The translations under genes were made by a program, and so were the position numbers. A DNA stretch of 63,667 nucleotides from Zygnema circumcarinatum. Its lineage: Eukaryota; Streptophyta; Zygnematophyceae; Zygnematales; Zygnemataceae. Of this stretch, positions 13,365 through 27,400 are shown in pieces. Under the pieces are notes generated by a model. The model worked only from the letters and a program-made list of their open reading frames with translations. It was not told the origin of the DNA and ran no database searches. The stretch's first letter is position 1. Every line of letters begins with the position of its first letter. The stretch is from the NCBI GenBank assembly GCA_037447605.1, contig CM074817.1, positions 2,580,859 through 2,644,525 of the forward strand. Direction: 5' to 3'.

Positions 13365-14416
13365 CAATGTTGTTCCATGTGTACAGTCTTTAGACCCTGG
13401 TTGGGTCTGCTGGTTCCATGTGTATAGTTTACAGTTGAACTGTTTTGACGGGTACTATGCTCCTGGTTCTCTGTTCCGTACATACATTTCTTTGGAGAAC
13501 GGAGTTTATTGTGATTAGGTCTAATCTCTCTCGCCAGTGTTTCTCTTGCCACATGTTGTATGTCTGAATTTTTTGAAATTTAGTTTGTCGAGACGATTAG
13601 AACGTTGTAAAATTTGAAAAATTCATCGCCGTTTGTTGTAATACTCGCTTCCCTCCGTCATCTCTCTTTTATTATTTTTTTAAGTATATATTTGCAACCA
13701 GTAAAACTGACACAGCATGCCTTGTTTTGGGAGCTGAGCTTCCCGTTGCAAAAAAAGAAAAACATGTTTTATAGCAAGCGGTAGTTTTGTTAATATTCGC
13801 TGCGTCTTGTGTTGCTGCTATAGGAACACTTTCTTCTTTTCAGTAAACTTATTCATTTGTAAAGTAATAATTAGAATTAATTGAGCTCGAAATTAATTAT
13901 CTAGGTATTCATTACACTGAACTCAAAGATACGATTCAACTCAACAGAATTTGTTGAATCTGTACTTAAAAAGTAAAATGCTCAAAATGTTTCAGCATTT
14001 GGTTTTACCGTAAAAGCGAGCGAGCGCAGCAAAAGACAAAAGTATTTTTCTTGCAATTTCAATATCGCTAAAACCAGAACCAGGCAGTATGCCAAACGTC
14101 AGGTTTTGGAGTTTCAGGGTTCAAAGGGTTCTAACTGCACCCTTCGAGTTGACTTTACTGAGGTTTGTCAAGTACTTTCTGCCGTTACATAAAGTGAAAC
14201 ATAATTCAAGGCAGGTTTTCGCCTCGACATAATCTGACAATTCTAAGCTTGGCCTATATCCATGTTAAATCTTCCAATCAAACTGAAAACAGTAAACTAT
14301 GAAATGCAAACTGCAAATTATTGTGAAAAAATCTAAATTGTTTAGTTGTAATGTTTATCAATTTGTCGTTTGTCACATTTTGTAAAACCCCTTTTTTTTT
14401 TCTTTTTTCGAAAGCG
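13365..14416. other. intergenic between two convergent genes
   Basis: AT-rich sequence holding the 3' ends of ETFB (+) and the Hv1-like gene (-). No gene, repeat family or RNA gene is recognised. Confidence 0.6.
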
Positions 14417-16947
<2,531 letters not shown>

Positions 16948-18169
16948 GTTTAAAGCTTGCCTTTTAAGCCGGTTTAAGATGAGTTATAAGAAACCCAAAA
17001 GGAGATTAAAATGAAATTCAATAAAGCCTCAGAAAAACTAATCAGAACCCACAAAATATGTTTTCTTTTTTATTCAAGATTTAGCTAAAAAAAAGTAAAC
17101 TTTTGTGAAGGGCGCGCTGCGGAGAGGGCGGGAGCTGGTGCCCGCCTCGGCAGCTTGGCGGGAGGATATATCGAGAGACTGTCAATACATATCGTGTGGG
17201 CCAATACGTATCGGTTGACCTTGACTTTTAGCTCGTCTTAACTTCTTAAGCCAATGATTAAATTCAAGCGGGAATTTTTCAAAATTATACTGCATACTTT
17301 TGTGAGCTAACTATACTTAGCAAGATACTGATTTTCGGAAAAATAACTTCATTTGACTCCAATAAAAATATCAATAGTAACACATGATTGGCTCCAGTTC
17401 TGGAAGAAACTGTACGAAACCAATCAGGACCACGTCATTTCATGGTTGTCAGAATTCAGAAGATGCCAGAACCGTATTTGTCGTTTGCGGATATTCGAGA
17501 ACATATCGGCAAATTGCCGCGTCTCGAAATTGACGGCCAAAACTTACCGGCGCTGGCCGGCCGGCGGTCGCTTTGCTGGCAATTCATTCTGTACGGAAAT
17601 ACTGCCAAGGTCCTCGGCCCTCGAGGACGAATCGTGAGGTGCCACGTGGCAGAAAGACGCCTTCCTATTGGCTTGATGCGGCGCCTACCACAAGTTTGAA
17701 TTCCGAATTTGAAGTTTTTTTTGTACTTTGGAAAACTTGGTTTCCGATTTATTGCAGGAAACTTGGGGGCGCAAAACTGGAAAGAGATTGGAACCTAGAA
17801 ACTCCAACTTTAACTGAAACTGGAACTGCAACTGAAGAAATGGATATTTGCCAAATCACGAGCAAGAAACAATTTTTGGTCTTCAAAATCTGTGAGCCTT
17901 TTCAAAGTTGGAAAGCCAAAATGCCACAAAAGGAGAGAGGGCAAAAAATCGAATTTCCCCTCCGTTCCATGCCCGTTACCCGTTTCAAACTGACTGCAGT
18001 TTAACGCCATACCGTTGTCTTCAACAGTTCTCTGTAGCATTCTTCACAGCCGCCGTTATTTTCGTTTTACAAAATGCAATTTGCGCTGCCTCCGTCTGCC
18101 CAACACAACATTGTGAAACCATCAACCATGAGTGTGGGCCATGGAACCTCCCCAAGTCACCATGCTCAC
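16948..18169. other. intergenic, no firm gene
   Basis: Contains the upstream region of the Hv1-like gene and short open frames (17353-18004) of ordinary composition that I cannot tie to a family. A GCCACGTGGC element lies near 17640. TATCG(T/A)-type words occur at 17165-17215, as upstream of ETFB. Confidence 0.5.
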
Positions 18170-18415
18170 TCACATAACCACTGAACAAACACATGCCATG
18201 CGATGCGGCACACATGTACATGACATGAGATGGGACCCAACATGGCATGCACAACATGGGTTGAGATACAACATGGGAAATGACACGCATGGGACACGCA
18301 CACCATTGGATGGGCATGACATGAGACCCAACGACACATGCCATGGATATGGCACATGGCATTGATGGCATTCACCATGCCAGCCATGCCATGGCATCCA
18401 TCCATCCATGGCATG
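18170..18415. repeat. CATG-rich patch at the 3' end of the polyamine oxidase gene
   Basis: About 245 bases dense in ACATGG, CATGGCATG and GGGACCCAACATGG, ending at the stop codon of the minus-strand gene. It is related in style to the patches at 1965-2085 and 6560-6720. Confidence 0.6.
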
Positions 18416-21400
18416 TCATGTCAGGCTCACATCTTTGACCATCTCGGCGCAAACATTGGTGCAGTCCCCGCCCTCGCCCGCGTCGGGAACGAATGAGGGC
18501 AGGCGGGCGATGTGCTTCGAGCAGCCCTTCCCCGCCATGCATGCAAGCACGCGCTCGGCAGCCTCGATGCCTGCATGCAGCGCCCAAGGACCAGGTGAAA
18601 GGAAACCAGTGAGCAAGCACAATTGGAAGCTGAACAAAAGTAAACTCAACTCTTACATTGATTGATTGTATGAAGCTTTAATAGGGTCCTATGGCGATGA
18701 AAAACAAGTAAACATAAACAATACAAGAAACGGAGTTCAGCAAATTGCGAGATTTGTTTGACCTGTTAAGTATCCTCCCTGAACGTAGCCGTTGTGCTCC
18801 TCGCTGAGGCCCTCACCCGCAAAGTACAGCCTTCCTAGCGGGGCCTGAATCCCAAAAAAGCCAAGAGAAGAAGCAAAATTTCTTTAAGAAGATAACAAAT
18901 TACTTAAAAAATTTAAAATTACCTTCTAACAGATTCGAGTTGATCGATATGGCAAATTCAACCACAACCCAAGATCTAAAAGTCAACATTAAGCACAAAA
19001 AACTCGTTCCCCGCTTACCTTCATTCTATCGAAGTCTAACGAGCTCATCCCAATCGGCCAGTTCGTGAAGCTTCCTCGAAAGTAGGGGTTCTTCAGCCAG
19101 GAAGAAACGAAGATATCATCCGCCATTGGAATGTTCGCACCGAACATTGTCCTCAGCACGGCCATGGCCTCCGCCAATGTCTCGTTGCTGCTCAGCCGCT
19201 CTATGCGCCGCGCTTCGTCGTCCGTTACACTTACAAAGAGGATGTTCGACCCGGGGTACACATCCTCCAGATGCTGCACACAATAAGGATTTGCTCCTCA
19301 AAGGGTGGAAAGGGGGGGGGGAGAGAGGGCAGAGAGTGGGAGTGAAGATAGAGAGGAGAGAGGCTCAAAGCGTAGGGGGGGCGTTGGGGAGAGGTCAGAG
19401 AGTGGAAGAGAAGATACAGAGTGGAGAGTCTCAAAGGGTGTGGGGGGGATTGGGAGAGAGGGCAGAGAGTGGGAGAGGAGATAGAGTGAGGAGAGGCTCA
19501 AAGACTGTGAGGGGGGGGGGGGGAGAGAGGGTAGAGAGTGGGAGAGAAAATAGAGTGAGGGGTGGCTCAAAGCGTGGGGGGGGGGGGGAGGGGAGGGGCG
19601 GGGGGGAGAGGGAGGAGAGCGGGGAAGAAAATAGGGAGAAGAGAGGTTTAATTGCCCCAAAAATAAAGCACAGATCACAAGATCAGTACCTGCCAGACTG
19701 GATAGTATCCTCTTTTGGAATCCACGTATGCAAAGTAGTTCGTTAGCGGCCCTGTCGGCCAAAACGAAGACGGAAACTTGATAAAGATCTTAAGGAAGAG
19801 CGCCATGTCGTATTTGTAGATGGACTCGATCTTCCACGCCTGCCATATTGAATGAGGAGGCACAGGGTGTGGATTGAATTGAGCGCTGGGAATGTAGAGG
19901 CGTGAGCTTTGTGATCGACTATGAAGTGAACGAACAGGAGGGAGAGGAGATGACTCTTATCGGAAAGAGGATGAATAGAACATGGATCCAAAGGAGGGGA
20001 CGGGAAGAGGGAAATTGAAACGGGGGAGGGGGGGAGAGGGAGTGAAAATGCGCAAGCGAGACAAGGAGCGAGTGAGAGAGAGGGAGAGAGAGGGAGCGAA
20101 AGGGAGGGAGAGGAACAGAAAGAGGTAAAGAGAGAGAGAGGGAGGGAGGGAGAGAGAGAGAAAAAGAGAGAGAAAGAGCAAGAGAGAGAGAGAGAGAGAA
20201 AGGCTTGATCACGGACGACCCCACAAAAATTCGTCCCTTGACAATCACCGGAAGGTCCGGTACGAAGTCGATAAGCTTCGACTGAAGCACTCCGATGCTC
20301 ACTGTCACGATCACGTGCTTGGCCGTATACATCGACCCATCGGTTGTCCTCACTGTCGCGCCATTCACGGAATACCTGATTCGATTCACTGCCTGGTACA
20401 ATATGGCAACGGCAAGACATAGAGGAAATAAAACTGAAACGAATGATCAGGGAAAACCTAGCGAAGCAAGGCATCCGTGTGTGCACTGCGCGCCATGATT
20501 GCTTTACATCAACTCCCTCTCCCTCGTCCTACCTCTCTTTCTCCCTTTCCTTCTGCCTTTCCTTCCCCCTCTGCCTCCCCCGTCCCCTTACTCTATCTCT
20601 TCCTCTCTCCCTCCCTCTATTGACGCACCTTTCTATACTTGAGGCGGGGGTCCGTCACTTTCCGCATTCCGCAACAGTAGAGCGGAACGCTGGTAAGGAC
20701 GCTTTCGGCGAGGTGTTGAGGGAGCTTCTGGAAACCACGAGGGTCCGCCACAAATCTTTGGACGTCTCCGAAAAGTACGAACGTGCTAGAAGGCATTGTT
20801 CGCTTGAGGCTGCACACGCGCGGAGGCTCTGCAGAAAATGACCAGAAGGGGATAAAGGGGTCGGTTTCAAGTAGACTTCACCCATGCTTGTGCATTTTCA
20901 TTTCTTTGCTCCTTTGAAAGTTTCATTCATTCATTCACTCATTCATTCATTCATTCACTCATTCATTCATGAGGAAGTGGCGTTATGTTGATTGTACCAG
21001 CATACTCGTAGTCAACATAATACCAATCACCGAGTTTTTCAAGCGGAGTCTCCGGAACACTGCCAGAGCAACACATACAGGACATAAACATAGAATGATT
21101 CGATTGGTTATTGAAGCAATGGAATATCTTATTCGCATCATAAACATCGAAATTTGAAGCTGGAGACTGAAAGTATAGTGAACTACTGAGTTGGTTTGGA
21201 TCATTACAATCCTCCCAAGCGCTGAGCGACGAGTCCGGACGTATCCGGCCGCCCATCTCTCGTGTAGTTTATTGCAAGCTCCTCCGAAAAAGTATAGGCC
21301 GTGTCAAGGGCCTCCCACGCTGCATCCACCTCGTCCTGGGGGATACGCCCACTGAAAAGAAAAGAAACCAAAATCAAGTGATATTAACCTCCCGATCCCG

Positions 21401-22588
21401 ACTACTCTGTGCCGCTTTCTACCTTCCACTCTCTACCTAGCCCCCTGCCCCTGCCCCTGCCCCCTGCCCCTGCCCCTGCCCCTGCCCCTGCCCCTGCCCC
21501 TGCCCCTGCCCCTGCCCCTGCCCCTGCCCCTGCCCCTGCCCCCTGCCCCTGCCCCTGCCCCTGCCCCTGCCCCTGCCCCTGCCCCTGCCCCTGCCCCCTG
21601 CCCCTGCCCCTGCCCCCTGCCCCTGCCCCTGCCCCCTGCCCCTGCCCCTGCCCCTGCCCCTGCCCCTGCCCCTGCCCCTGCCCCCTGCCCCTGCCCCTGC
21701 CCCCTGCCCCTGCCCCTGCCCCTGCCCCTGCCCCTGCCCCTGCCCCTGCCCCTGCCCCTGCCCCTGCCCCTGCCCCTGCCCCTGCCCCTGCCCCTGCCCC
21801 TGCCCCTGCCCCTGCCCCCTCCCCCTCCCCCTCCCCCCTCCCCCTCCCCTCCCCTCCCCCTCCCCCTCCCCCTCCCCTTCTCCCTCCCCCTTCCCCCTTT
21901 TTCCCCTCCTTCCTCCCCCCCTCCCCGTCCAGTCCCCATACCCCCCCTCCCCCCTCCCCCTCCCCTCCCCACCTCTCTCCGTATATGTTGGCGGTGAAGT
22001 TGTCATAGTTGGACTCCGCCGTGCGCAGTCCGACCTCCTCCGCGAGCTTAGCGATTGGGTTCTTCTCTTTCCCCCCGAGCCCCGCCAGCCAGTTCGCGCC
22101 CAACTCGATCTGCAAACCACGACTTTCCGCGCCTTCATTCACAGCAAAATCCTCCCCAAAAACTCTCAATTTGGATTTTCGGGGCAAACTCCGTCACCTG
22201 GTAGCCGGCGAATTCGCCCTTCTTCATGCGCCCCCCGAGATGGTTGGTAGCTTCCAAAATGATGACGTCATTCACCCCCGCGTCGATCAGCGTCTTTGCC
22301 GCCGAGATGCCTGCAATGCCGCCATTCCTGACGTCATCAACTTTCGAGGTTTTGCATTCCTGGCGAGGAAAAAAGGAGCTTCTCTCCTGTATCTAATTCC
22401 CCACATTTAATAAATTTTCGCACATGGAGCCTCAGTTCTGCGACTCCACCTGCAATGCCCGCTCCCACGATGATGACGTCAGCCGACATCCTCTCCTTCG
22501 CTCCCTCCACGGAGGGCGCGGTCAGAAGCAGCCAATGGGCGACGGCCGCCAAAGTCACCAAGGTCTTCAAAGTCGCCGAAGTCGCCAT
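18416..22588 (-). CDS. PAO: secreted FAD-dependent polyamine oxidase
   Basis: Flavin amine oxidase that oxidises spermidine or spermine, releasing hydrogen peroxide; the plant apoplastic type is the nearest relative. Eleven exons (22588-22450, 22310-22198, 22109-21973, 21351-21208, 21059-20998, 20828-20629, 20392-20249, 19839-19690, 19273-19019, 18844-18763, 18570-18416) join in phase to 526 residues. An N-terminal hydrophobic signal sequence (about residues 1-30) precedes the FAD dinucleotide motif VIIVGAGIAGISAAK and the LGGRMKKGEF loop. Later blocks match the family: ELGANWLAGLGGK, GVLQSKLIDFVPDLP, ALFLKIFIKFP (conserved Lys), KRGYYPVWQ, FRGSFTNWPIG and LYFAGEGLSEEHNGYVQGGYLTG. The tail is Cys-containing and soluble. 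Intron 3 is a 400-base CCCCTG array; introns 7 and 8 are CT-rich on the coding strand. Confidence 0.95.
19310..19650. repeat. GA-rich minisatellite-like tract in PAO intron 8
   Basis: Contains about four loose copies of an approximately 70-bp unit with the words GAGAGGCTCAAAG and GGGGGAGAGAGGGCAGAGAGTGG. On the coding strand it is CT-rich and leads to the exon 9 acceptor. Confidence 0.75.
20923..20970. repeat. (ATTC)n tetranucleotide repeat
   Basis: ATTCATTC with a few ATTCACTC variants, in PAO intron 5. Confidence 0.9.
21435..21830. repeat. (CCCCTG)n hexanucleotide array in PAO intron 3
   Basis: About 390 bases of CCCCTG repeats interrupted by CCCCCTG variants every few units, continuing into CCCCCT-rich DNA up to 21970. 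The coding strand is G-rich (CAGGGG), starting close to the donor GTGGGG. Confidence 0.97.
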
Positions 22589-24401
22589 GGCGGCCCTGCT
22601 CGCGGAAGCGCTCGGAGGCGGCAGCGATGGTTCCCTCACACTTCGGTGTAGGTCCCCGGGGGGGGGGGGGCAGGGCTCGGCCACAAGACGACAAGGACGG
22701 GCCGACATTTCCGCTGACGTGACGGATAACGATTGGGGCTGGTGCGTGCTGATTGGACAGCTGCCTATTTTGTCGCATGCGCGATCTAGCCGCGGCTGTG
22801 TTTTGTGGGAGACGGCGCATGCGACAAAAATCTCAGGACCGATACTATGCGACAAACGTGCCGTCCTGTGGAACCAAGCTTTTATGGTGTACAGTAAACA
22901 ACGCTCCAATGTGTAAGGTCGATCTGTTAACGCCCTGTGATTGGTTGACGTAAGATTCGCGGTCAGACAAGAAAAGTTTTTCATCGTGCCTTTAGCCTGA
23001 TTTTGAAAAAAAAATGACAAGATCTGGTTCATAAGATAAAGACACAGTACGGCCGCCGGCCGGACTAACATAATACCGGTCGCCTATTGTTAACACGGAC
23101 TTCCTTATATTTGCAAATTCCAAGATTTTCGCCCAATATTTGCCGAAACCATGGCGAAAATATTAGGGGGGGTAATGCAGTGTTGTCGCGGACCCGCGGT
23201 GCAAAAGTAGAAGGTTATCGGCGGTATCGGAAGATATCGCTGGCCACCACTGATACTGTACGGTAGGTACGTGCCGACAAGGGATAACGACAAAATAACC
23301 GAAGGCGATATAGCCGTTGGAATGGTCGGTGGCTCCTGATTGGTTGCGCAATTCTCTTCTAGATCCAAGCGAGTGGAAATAGCGTTCTTCACTGTGACCT
23401 TACACTGCCTTCGTAAAAGCGCACAGCCCACAACCATGATACCGTCGTGTGGAATTTTGTACCTGGTTGGTCAGGTTGATACTGAGGGTGCGCCTAACGG
23501 CCAAACGTGCGGGGTGAGGGTGCGCGTAACTCGATCTTTGTACTACTGCTGAGGTAGGCGCACCAATCACATTTTTGTCACTTGCTAGTCATATTTAGTG
23601 ATCGCAGCGACTAACCAAATGTATTGAAAAATAAAGTTGGTCAAATCGAACCTTAGTCAGATTAGCAGTCAGTTTAGTCAGGTTTAGTCATATTGGGTGG
23701 CTCATTTTCCAATATTTGTCCTGTTCTTGTCAGTGCATGCAGCCCACGTGGCGGCTCCACACTGGTTCCCATCCTATGGCATTAATTTGAGAATTTTTGA
23801 AGAGAAAAAAAAAAAACATAGCATCGACAGTATGACAAGAAATTGAAACTTTGAGATTATTTTTTTCTCTTGGGAAAAATCGTAACGAAGATCACCTTCT
23901 CTTTTGTACAGACAGTGTCTCCGTTTGGTTCGAATCACCGAAAAATGAGATTTTTTTTTTTCCATCACGATTTTTTCATTTCATTGTACATAATCTTGAA
24001 ATTTCAAAACCATAAAAATTCTGAAACTACTCGCGTCCGCCGTTCCATTCCAAAATCGATTATTCGAAAATATCCTGCACCTCGATCCGGCTGTGTTGGC
24101 TGCTCCCACATCCCAAACAGCAATACGCGCACCACTCAGAATACGAAGGGTGTGCCCCAACACCCCTTTTTTTGCACCACCGCATTCATTCATTACATTT
24201 TGTTGCTTCCCCAAATTTCAGACCCAAAAAAAAAAAAAAGCCCAATTCCGACGTATTTGAAGCGAAAAACCCGAAAGCCGCATCATTTTCTTTCAGTGGA
24301 GACCCCGATGCAAAAGAACCCTCAAACCAACCAGACACCCGGTTTGCGGTTTCTGGTTTCTGGTTTCTGGTTTGCGGTTTGCGGTTTGCGGTGTTTTGCG
24401 C
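22589..24401. other. intergenic between PAO and RAD50
   Basis: Upstream region of PAO followed by AT-rich DNA and the 3' flank of RAD50. It includes an inverted repeat (22768-22829), a poly-G run near 22660, repeated TTAGTCA words (23580-23700), and a GGTTTGCGGTTT/GGTTTCTGG run (24340-24390). No gene is seen. Confidence 0.6.
22768..22829. promoter_or_regulatory. inverted repeat built on GTCGCATGCGC, upstream of PAO
   Basis: TTTTGTCGCATGCGC (22768-22782) and GCGCATGCGACAAAA (22815-22829) are perfect complements separated by about 32 bases. A third ATGCGACAAA copy follows near 22848. They lie about 200-260 bases upstream of the PAO start and may be a promoter element (inference). Confidence 0.5.
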
Positions 24402-27400
24402 TCACTGGTCGTCCTTGGAGATGCGGTAATAGCGCTCCGCGTGCTGCTTTCGGCCAATCATTTGCGCGAACCGCTCGTCGTGAGTGATCACGATCAGCTG
24501 AAAGTTCTCCTGCGCTCGCCGCTCCTCCATTATGCTGCAACCAACGAACGAACAAACAAACAAACAAAGAAAGGATTCTTTTTCGGGTTAGGGTTAGGGT
24601 TAGAGTTTAGGGTTACGGTTACGGTTAGCGTTAGAGTTAGGGTCAGGAAAAGTGGGAAAGAGGATGAGCGGGAGAAGATCTACACTCTACACCCTATAAA
24701 CCTTACACCGTAAATAAAATCAAAACTCTTCAACCCCAAAAACCGAGCCCCAAAAAGAACCCAATACCTTCACCCTAACCTTGATACTCCTCAACCTCAA
24801 ACCCTAAACCCTAAACCCTAAGCCCTAAACCTTAAGCCCTAAACCCTAAACTTGCACGCACCGCAGCAGCGCGGCCGCGAGGCTGTCGGCGTTGGGCGCG
24901 TCGAGATTGGTGGTGGGCTCGTCGAGGGCCAAAATGCCGCAGTTCAGACAGAAGGTCTCCGCCAGGGCGAGCCGGATCACCAGCGAGGCCAGAACCTGGG
25001 CGTCATGAGGAGGGGCAGTGAGCCAGCTCCGTTAGGCCAGACTGGGCCTGGGGTCAGGGCCAGGCCGGGCCTGGGCCAGGCCAGGCCAGGCCAGGCCAGG
25101 CCAGGCCAGGCCAGGCCAGGCCAGGCCAGGCCAGGCCAGGCCAGGCCAGGCCAGGCCAGGCCGGGCCTGGGCCAGGCCAGGCCAGGTCAGGCCAGGCCAG
25201 GCCAGGCCAGGCCAGGCCGGGCCTGGGCCAGGCCAGGCCAGGCCGGGCCTGGGCCAGGCCAGGCCAGGCCAGGCCAGGCCAGGCCAGGCCAGGCCAGGCC
25301 AGGCCAGGCCAGGCCAGGCCAGGCCAGGCCAGGCCAGGCCAGGCCAGGCCAGGCCGGGCCTGGGCCAGGCCAGGCCAGGCCAGGCCAGGGCCAGGCCAGG
25401 CCAGGCCAGGCCAGGCCAGGCCAGGCCAGGCCAGGCCAGGCCAGGCCAGGCCAGGGGCCAGGCCAGGCCAGGCCAGGCCAGGCCAGGCCAGGCCAGGCCA
25501 GGCCAGGCCAGGCCAGGCCAGGTCAGGCCAGGCCAGGCCAGGCCGGGCCTGGGCCAGGCCAGGCCAGGCCAGGCCAGGCCAGGCCAGGCCAGGCCGTGGC
25601 CAGGCCAGGCCAGGCCAGGCCAGAGGCCAGGCCAGGCCTGGGTAGGGTTAGGGTTAGGGTTAGGGGTTAGGGTTAAGGGTTGGGTTGAGGTTAAGGTTAG
25701 AGTTGGGGTTAGGGTTAGGGATTGCACTTGAAGGATTTGGAAGCTTCAGGGGTCAGAAGTTTTAGGAAGTTTTAGAGTTTCATGCAAAGGGAAGGGTGAG
25801 ATGGGGAGAAGCTGGGGAGAGAGATAGACATAGAGAGAGAGTGTGCGGGAGAGAGAGGGAGAAAGAGAGTAAGGACCTTCTGGCCAGCACTACAGCGGCC
25901 GCGCATGTCGAGCTCTGCATCACCGCTGCGCATCACAACCTGCGCATTCGCAACATCACTTTTTAATATGGACCGGAGACCCTAACTGGGACGACTCCAA
26001 AAGAACTCCACATAAGTTCAATTTGGTAAAGTTTCTTGACATTTTCATTTGAGTTTTAATTTGGGTAGTTAAAAAAGACAAAGTATACCCGATAGCTGTA
26101 AGAGCGAGTCCCCAATCCTTCGGCATCCGATCGAATTTCGATAAAGTCAATGTCTTGGCCGCGGTAGGTCTGCTGCCATAGCTCCTTTATGATCTTGTTG
26201 ATCTCCTCCATCTTCATGGAATGGAAGCGCATCAGCGCCCTGCACGGAGGGAGGGAGAGAGGGAGAGGGAGAGGGAGAGGGTGAGGAGAGGGGGAGGTGA
26301 CAGGGAGCGCGAGAGAGCGAGGGAGAGGGAGAGGAGGAGAGGGGGAGTGAGAGAGAGGGAAAGAGAGCAAGAGCGGGAGAGAGGGAGAGGGAGAGGGTGA
26401 GGCGAGGGAGAGGTGACAGGGAGCGCGAGAGAGTGAGGGAGAGGGAGAGGAGAGAGGGGGGGAGAGAGAGAGGGAAAGAGACCAAGAGATGGAGAGAGGG
26501 AGAGGGAGAGGGAGAGGGTGAGGAGAGGGAGTGGTGACAGGGAGCGCGAGAGAGTGAGGGAGAGGGAGAGGAGAGGGGGGGAGAGAGAGAGTGGGAAAGA
26601 GAGCAAGAGAGGGAGAGAGAGAGGCAGCGAGGGAGGGAAGAAACCCTGAGAGAACCCTGATTTTGAGAAAATTGAACCCCATTTTTTTAAATTGGGATCG
26701 CGATTTTACCTATCGAGAGCGCTGTAGTACTTGTCGAGGTCCTTGTTCGCCATTTCCGTTGTCTGCATCTCCCTCGGAAAAAAAAAAAACAAGAAATAGA
26801 GAAAGACGAGACCCACATTCACGAGAAACATGAAGGAAAAAAGAGGGAGAGAGTAGGGAAGGGTTTTAAGGGTTTGCAGAAACTTATTTAACGGAACCCC
26901 TAAATCAGTAAAACATAAAACATAAAAAGCTTCAAGAATCCTAAACACCCAAAAACCCAAAAAAATCAAAGTTACGAATGCGAAAGCTTGTAAACTTAAA
27001 AAAAAAGAATATCCCTCTCCCTCTCCCTCTCCCTTCCCTAAATAGCCCAAATACTTGAAAACGTAAGAACCCAAATACTTAAAAACCTTAAAAACGTGTC
27101 TTATATTTTTAGGTTTTTCTCTGACCTTGAGCTGGATGAGCTGATTGCTGTGCCGCGAGTCGATTTCTTTGTACTGCGGAACTTTGAGTTCCGCCAGACT
27201 TCTCCCCACACTCACTTCATAAGCAGCCACCGTGCCTTGGTTGCGGTTTTGCTGAAAATAACCAAAAAATACGGGAGAAAAAGACTTAAAAGGAAAATTG
27301 ACGATCAGAAAGTATATTTAGCGTTAAGATTGGTTCAACTACTGAAGATCTTCTGCACGCTTTAAAAATTCATAAAAGACGAAATCCAGAAGATGGTGAT

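Noticed and set aside
17388-17699. Frame with GKLPRLEIDG resembling a glutathione S-transferase loop
   Set aside because: Only this short stretch looks similar. The flanks do not continue the fold and no exons complete it, so I take it as chance.
21402-22187. Gly/Ala/Pro-rich frames over the CCCCTG array
   Set aside because: Hexamer-repeat translation; only the part at 21973-22109 is a true exon (PAO exon 3).
24852-25727. Long Gly/Pro/Gln/Ala-rich (and Trp-rich on the other strand) frames over the CCAGG array
   Set aside because: Pentamer-repeat translations in a RAD50 intron, not a collagen- or silk-like gene.
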